In this document: piece by piece, positions 59,641 to 64,000 of the stretch | Numbering within the stretch: the first letter of the stretch is position 1 | Layout of the letters: the number at the start of each line of letters is the position of its first letter | Assembly: GCA_025738555.1 (NCBI GenBank) | Contig: JAOVFP010000003.1 | Coordinates: 3,906,001 to 3,970,000 of the forward strand | Direction of reading: 5' to 3' | DNA length: 64,000 nt | Source: Cyathus striatus | Taxonomy: Eukaryota > Basidiomycota > Agaricomycetes > Agaricales > Nidulariaceae | Translations under genes and position numbers: made by a program | Notes under the pieces: generated by a model | What the model saw: the letters and a program-made list of their open reading frames with translations, nothing else | The model's database searches: none | What the model was told of the DNA's origin: nothing

Positions 59641-61640
59641 GTTGATCTGCGCTTCACATATTTCCCACGCTTCGCATTTGTCACATACTTCAACATGTCA
59701 CGTCTTTGAGGTGCATCACGCCATGATGATCTGCATGCATGTCACACTTTTCACATATGTTACATATGCCATTTTTTTAAATGCATCATGTGTTTTTCAT
59801 GCATATCACATTTTTCAAGTGCATTGCAACTTTTTCACAAATATCATGCTTTCCAATCACATCAGATTTTTCTGTCTCTACTACTATTCAAGTTGTCATG
59901 AGAGTGGAGTAAGTATTTCATAGTATAGAGTGAATTATATATGCAGAGGAAACAATATGTACTTGTAAAATTGGAGATTGTAACATGGAAAATAACAATT
60001 AAAAAGTTATAGAAGTGTGGTGGTAATAAGAAACTAGAATGAAAAATGTAGAGTGTATATGTAGTTGAAGTCTTACCCCCACTGACAGAGCATGAGAAAT
60101 TTGGATATGGGATGATATGATGTTTAATAATCAGGATTAGATATGTAATGAAATGACAAAGTAAAAACTATAATAGTTAGAGTCTGGATATGAAAGATGG
60201 TGAGATCATTATGATAAAAATGATTATTTTGGAAATATTTAACAACTGAACAGAAAAGGACATATACTGAAAGAACTACATATGGATAATAAATCTGAAA
60301 GAATGGTGAGTATATGTGATTCCACATCACATCAAACTCACATGTCTCAGTTATTAAATGATCATGTTTCTTGCATTAACCATTGGTTATTCTTATATCT
60401 TCAACACACACTATTAAGTCACATATATGCTTACTCTATATGATTACATGACACTTCTACACTGTCATGTGTTTCATGTCTCTGATTTATGTTATATAGT
60501 TCTATTAGTATTAGTATCCATTCATACATATGAAACCCCCTCCTGTACTTCTCTTCACTTTCTTGCTCAGTGGTAATTACTTGCTTTTCTATTCTTTAGT
60601 TTAGTCAACTACATCATCACTTTCTTTTCTTCTTGTTCTCTTTTCAGAAGGACTACTTTGTTTTTTCTCCTTTCTTGTGTAAGAAAAACCCACTATCATT
60701 TTTCTATAGTCATGTGCAGTATTGCCATACAAGATCTAAATCAATGGCTGACTTGTCAATGCAAGATGCTGAATTACATTGCTAAGTAATGAGATATGAG
60801 TTAAATGTGGCATCACTGAGTGCTCTGATTTCTTGGATATGAAAGGTATGAAACATTTTCATTATAGACCTGTTGGAACCCCATAAACATGTCACAATCA
60901 TGATACACATGCAAGCATGATGTGCTTGAAATGTATCATGCATCTCAAAGATGTGACATCAGTAACACTTATGATGTGCATGAAAGCATGATGAAAGTCT
61001 CAAAGACATGATGAATGTGATGTGTGATGCACATACAAAGTATGAGAAATACATTGTGACAAGCATGAAATATGTGACAAATAGATGTGAGATATGTGAC
61101 ATGCATAAGAGTGTAACACTCATAAAGAATGTGACAAACACGCTAAAGCATGACAAGTGCAATATATGCATAGTGTGGGAGAATTGTGACAGATGTGACA
61201 TGTGTGAAAATTGTCACAAATATGATGTATGGGAAATGTATGATGCATTGATGCACAGGAATATGCATGACAGATGTGATGGGCGGGAAGAATGTGACAA
61301 ATGTGATGCGTGGGAATATATGTGACGAACGTGACGCGCAGCAAATGTGACAGATGTGAAGCGCAGAAATATATGTGACAAACATGACATGCGGGAAGTA
61401 TGTGACAAATGCGAAGCGCGGGAATATGTGTGACGAACGTGATGCGCGTGAATAACGTGACAAATGCGATGCGTGGGAAAAATATGAGGCGTGGGAATAT
61501 GTGTGACGAACGTGACACATGTGAAGTACATGACAAATGCAATGCACAGGAGAAATATGAGGTGCGGGAATATGTGTGATGAACATGATGCACATGAAGT
61601 ACATGACAAATGCAAAGCATGGGAAATATGTGAAGCACAG
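59641..61640. mobile_element. Body of a foldback element with inverted short satellites
   Basis: Immediately inside both 57-bp arrays is the same word, TTAGTTGATCTG(C/T)GCTTCACATA (59639 on the plus strand, 61650 on the minus strand), followed by a degenerate satellite of CACATATTTCCC, CGCTTCGCATTTGTCAC and ACTTCA words. The left copy decays within about 230 bp; the right copy extends over about 650 bp (61000-61640) with many CpG-containing variants (TGTGACGAACGTGACGCG). The centre (59900-60900) is AT-rich and without genes. ORFs full of His/Cys here (61120-61679) are satellite translations. The element continues past the window end because another element split its right array. Confidence 0.65.
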
Positions 61641-61758
61641 ATCAACTAATAATCTGTAATAGCAATACATTAATAACAATAGAAAGCATAAAGTAATGAG
61701 TACTTATGAGTACACATACTAGTATTACAATAATAATATGAAACATAAAGTAGTAAGT
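61641..61758 (-). repeat. 57-bp satellite, inverted copy, before insertion
   Basis: About two units of the 57-bp satellite on the minus strand, cut at 61758 by the TIR element and resumed at 63853. Confidence 0.85.
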
Positions 61759-63852
61759 CCCAGTCAAAATTCACGCAGGTCTGGTCTGGCCAGATCTCAC
61801 ATTTCCGGGGAGGTCCAATCAGGGCTGGAAACAGCTGATTTCACACAGATAAAACAACTCAATCTTATCTATTTGCAACTTCTTTATCATGTTCATGATG
61901 TGCACAACTTATCCTACCTGACTTTCCATCCTCTTCTTCACAGTCTACTTCATCACTGCAGCTGTGTCGCTCCTACCCACTTGATCGGCACAATGCCATA
62001 ACTATGTTTGTTCAGACCAAACAACGCAACTGCTGTCAGTGTGACACTGACAATATCTCTCTTGTTTCTGTACCACCACCATCCCCACTCTGCCTCTCCT
62101 CCTCTCCTCCTCCTCTCCTCCCCTCCCCTCCTCCCCTCCTCCCCTCCTCTCCTAGGCCTTTTCATCCTAGACAAGTTACCCCCTTCCCCCTTTCGACCTA
62201 ACTAACATACCTTTCAGACAGACTAGGAACAACATACACAGCAGATCCAATCCTGGATGACTCCTTCCTCCCCACCCCCCCCTCTGGAACTCTTTGTTGT
62301 GACTTTCAACACCATATTACGCACAGAGTCAGGGGACGAAGAAGCTGAGGCAGGTCAAAGCAGAGATTCTGCACCTCACCAGGAAAGTGTATACACTGTG
62401 AAGCTGAACCCACCCACTGGTGGGTACGATTCAGGATACTCACCCACCAGTGCTTTTCTGGGAGTTTTCCCAACATGCTTAGTGGGTATGCTTCTTATCA
62501 GGCGAATAGGAGTGGGTATCCAGGTTCAGCAGGAGTGTATAAAGATGGTATAAAGGCAGGGGCATATCCACATCTTATGTTCCCAGAACATGTCTTTTGC
62601 ATAGGGATATTAAGTTCATGAATATCTTTATTGGTATGTTGTTATGCTTTACCAATGATGCCTCTTGCTGATGTGGTTGTAGATGGGAAGGGCGATTGTA
62701 AAGTTGGAGACTTTGGTTTGGCTACTTCCAGTCTGGCCACTGTTGATCCTTCTGATGTGTCCCCTCACGTTGCAATTCCAGATATGGAGATGGCTCTCAG
62801 TGAGTATTCTTTGTTGCCTGCTGTACATTGTCTGATGCAAAACAGAGGTCGGAATGTGCTTGTACATTACACCAGAAGTGCTGTCCAGGAAATGAGGACC
62901 AAGGAATCATACAAAGGTGGACATGTACAGTTTTGGAGTGCATTTCTTTTATCTGGTCTTAATCATTGTGGCTGACTATGTGGTAGATAATGTTCTTCAA
63001 GATAAACTACCAGTTCTCTGCTGGCTCTGAGCATATCACTGTCCTAGAGGATTTGTGCAAGCCAGGTATTCTGTTCCTGCCTGGCTCACAGCATCATCGG
63101 TCCCAGCAGAAAGATTGCAAGTGTGCGTTTCTGTGTATTGTATGGAAGCTTATCATGCTGTTGTTATTAGCTGGCTACTGCAGCATGAGCTAGACAATAA
63201 GCCTACTGCCCTCAAGTTGTCCCAAAGTCCATTGCTGTTCCAGCCCCCACTTTGCTGCCCCAGCTAACTGCCCAGCCCAGCCTACTGTAAGTTCTTTTCA
63301 TCTCCTCCTATTATATTTTCTTACTTGATTTATTATAGGAATATGATGTGCATGTGAAGAAGAAACAGTCAATGTGAGTGGCTCTCCACTGATATGGCAT
63401 CATACTTATGTGTTTTTTCAGGAATCCATAACAATATCGCTCTTCTAGGACACTTCTGGTGAGATTTTGTCAGTTGCTTATCCGATATACTCACAGTTAT
63501 TTATTCAGGAATGCTTTTTGACCATTTTCAGCAGTTTCTCACTTCTTGGTATGTTGCTGTTGCATTTTCTTGGGCATATCATGGCTATCAGGTGGGATAT
63601 TATGTATTTTTTCTAAGTGGTATCAAGTATCTGTGGTGTACAGATGATTCTGTTACTTCCTGTACATTACTGTAATGTACTGAAATTGCTGTAATGTGAA
63701 TATATGTATCATGTCAGATAAGAACTGTTGAGAACTGTTTTCGATCCGGAAAAGAGGTCAAAATCAGGAAAAAATCCGAAAATTGCAGAATGTCAGATGT
63801 GTCTGTAATTTCCAGATGTTGCTGGACCAGGCCTGCATGACTTTTGACTGGG
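61759..63852. mobile_element. 2.1 kb TIR element carrying kinase gene pieces
   Basis: Ends: CCCAGTCAAAATTCACGCAG at 61759 and CCCAGTCAAAAGTCATGCAG read inward from 63852. The outer satellite reads through from one side to the other with the words TAGTAAGT and AATGAGT at the junctions, probably a diverged 7 to 8 bp target duplication. Inside are a CT-rich tract (about 62095-62155), a small block with ACCCACTGGTGGGT palindromes (62408-62425), and exons of a protein kinase. No transposase was found, so it is a non-autonomous element that has picked up host gene sequence. Confidence 0.75.
62598..63270 (+). pseudogene. GCN2-like eIF2-alpha kinase fragment inside a transposon
   Basis: Spliced reading gives the catalytic loop LHRDIKFMNIFID (62598-62632, then an intron to 62681), GKGDCKVGDFGLATSSLATV with the DFG motif, DPSDVSPHVAIPDMEMAL, then after an intron VGMCLYITPEVLSRK (62853-62892), TGA at 62893-62895, and GPRNHTKVDMYSFGVHFF. 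Later HITVLEDLCKPGILF and ISWLLQHELDNKPTALKLSQ give the C-lobe end. The DFGLATSS, APEV-type and PTALxLSQSPLL motifs are those of Gcn2, the amino-acid-starvation eIF2-alpha kinase. Introns are kept, so capture was at DNA level. The stop, R-to-H and R-to-C changes show decay. The N-lobe and the HisRS-like part are absent or unrecognisable. Confidence 0.75.
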
Positions 63853-64000
63853 AATGAGTACTTATGAGTATGCATAATACTATTACAATAACAATATAAA
63901 ACATAATGCAATGCGTACTTATGAGTATGCATAATAGTATTACAACAACAATAGGAAACATAATGTAATGAGAACTTATGAGTACACATACTAGTATTAC
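63853..64000 (-). repeat. 57-bp satellite, inverted copy, after insertion
   Basis: Period 57 again (GAGTACTTATGAG at 63856, then GCGTACTTATGAG at 63913). The array runs off the window end. Confidence 0.85.

Noticed and set aside
59261..59645. Open frames with repeated hydrophobic or Cys/Tyr-rich words
   Set aside because: They are translations of the 57-bp satellite, which keeps every frame open because 57 is a multiple of three.
61120..61679. Three long minus-strand frames rich in His and Cys, resembling zinc fingers
   Set aside because: They are overlapping frames of the TGTGAC-word satellite; no start context, codon bias or domain order supports a protein.

Overview
The window looks like repeat-rich nuclear DNA of a filamentous basidiomycete, most likely an Agaricomycete. 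The grounds are short introns (about 48 to 60 nt) with GT..AG ends, a NACHT-WD40 (NLR/STAND) gene pair, a mushroom-type F-box gene, SDR and FMO enzymes, an Agaricomycete-type integrase-core transposase gene, a basidiomycete-type Helitron and a hAT transposase with a BED zinc finger. No rRNA gene, canonical tRNA gene or telomere repeat was seen. Species cannot be named from this.

Layout. 1-7.5 kb: pyrimidine-rich minisatellite, a tRNA-derived SINE-like unit and a decayed Helitron replicase/helicase gene on the minus strand. 7.55-17.92 kb and 37.40-50.14 kb: two arms of one large inverted duplication around a 19.5 kb spacer. Each arm carries an NLR gene (NACHT followed by highly uniform WD40 repeats), a small divergently oriented ORF, and an unrecognised module with a repeated CYPGYxFAI motif. 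After duplication the left arm gained a 1.75 kb TIR element, and the right arm gained a 4.33 kb autonomous hAT transposon (8-bp target duplication, empty site preserved in the left arm) and a 78-bp poly(A)-type retroposed piece.

The 17.9-37.4 kb spacer holds a truncated short-chain dehydrogenase, an F-box fragment, a glutamine-synthetase-like pseudogene with two CGA-to-TGA stops, a dispersed family of six copies of an orphan two-exon gene (two intact, four broken), a 706-bp hAT MITE, a zinc-finger fragment and an intact three-exon flavin monooxygenase. The 50.1-64 kb end is repeats: a probable solo LTR, another SINE-like unit, a degenerate 342-bp tandem repeat, an 851-bp hAT MITE, an acidic repeat-exon gene, a broken integrase-core transposase gene, and a foldback element with inverted arrays of a 57-bp satellite. 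A 2.1 kb TIR element carrying pieces of a GCN2-like eIF2-alpha kinase gene has inserted into that satellite.

How it fits together. The most interesting unit is the inverted NLR pair. Both copies have open frames. Their WD40 units are almost identical except at four positions (units of 43 residues, positions 4, 5, 23 and 25), and the two arms use different residue sets there. NACHT exon 2 is far more similar between arms than exon 1. This pattern suits concerted evolution and gene conversion between inverted arms, as known for fungal allorecognition/immune NLRs. Most other genes are being eroded by C-to-T change, seen again and again as CGA-to-TGA stop codons, while the hAT transposon is CpG-intact and looks young.
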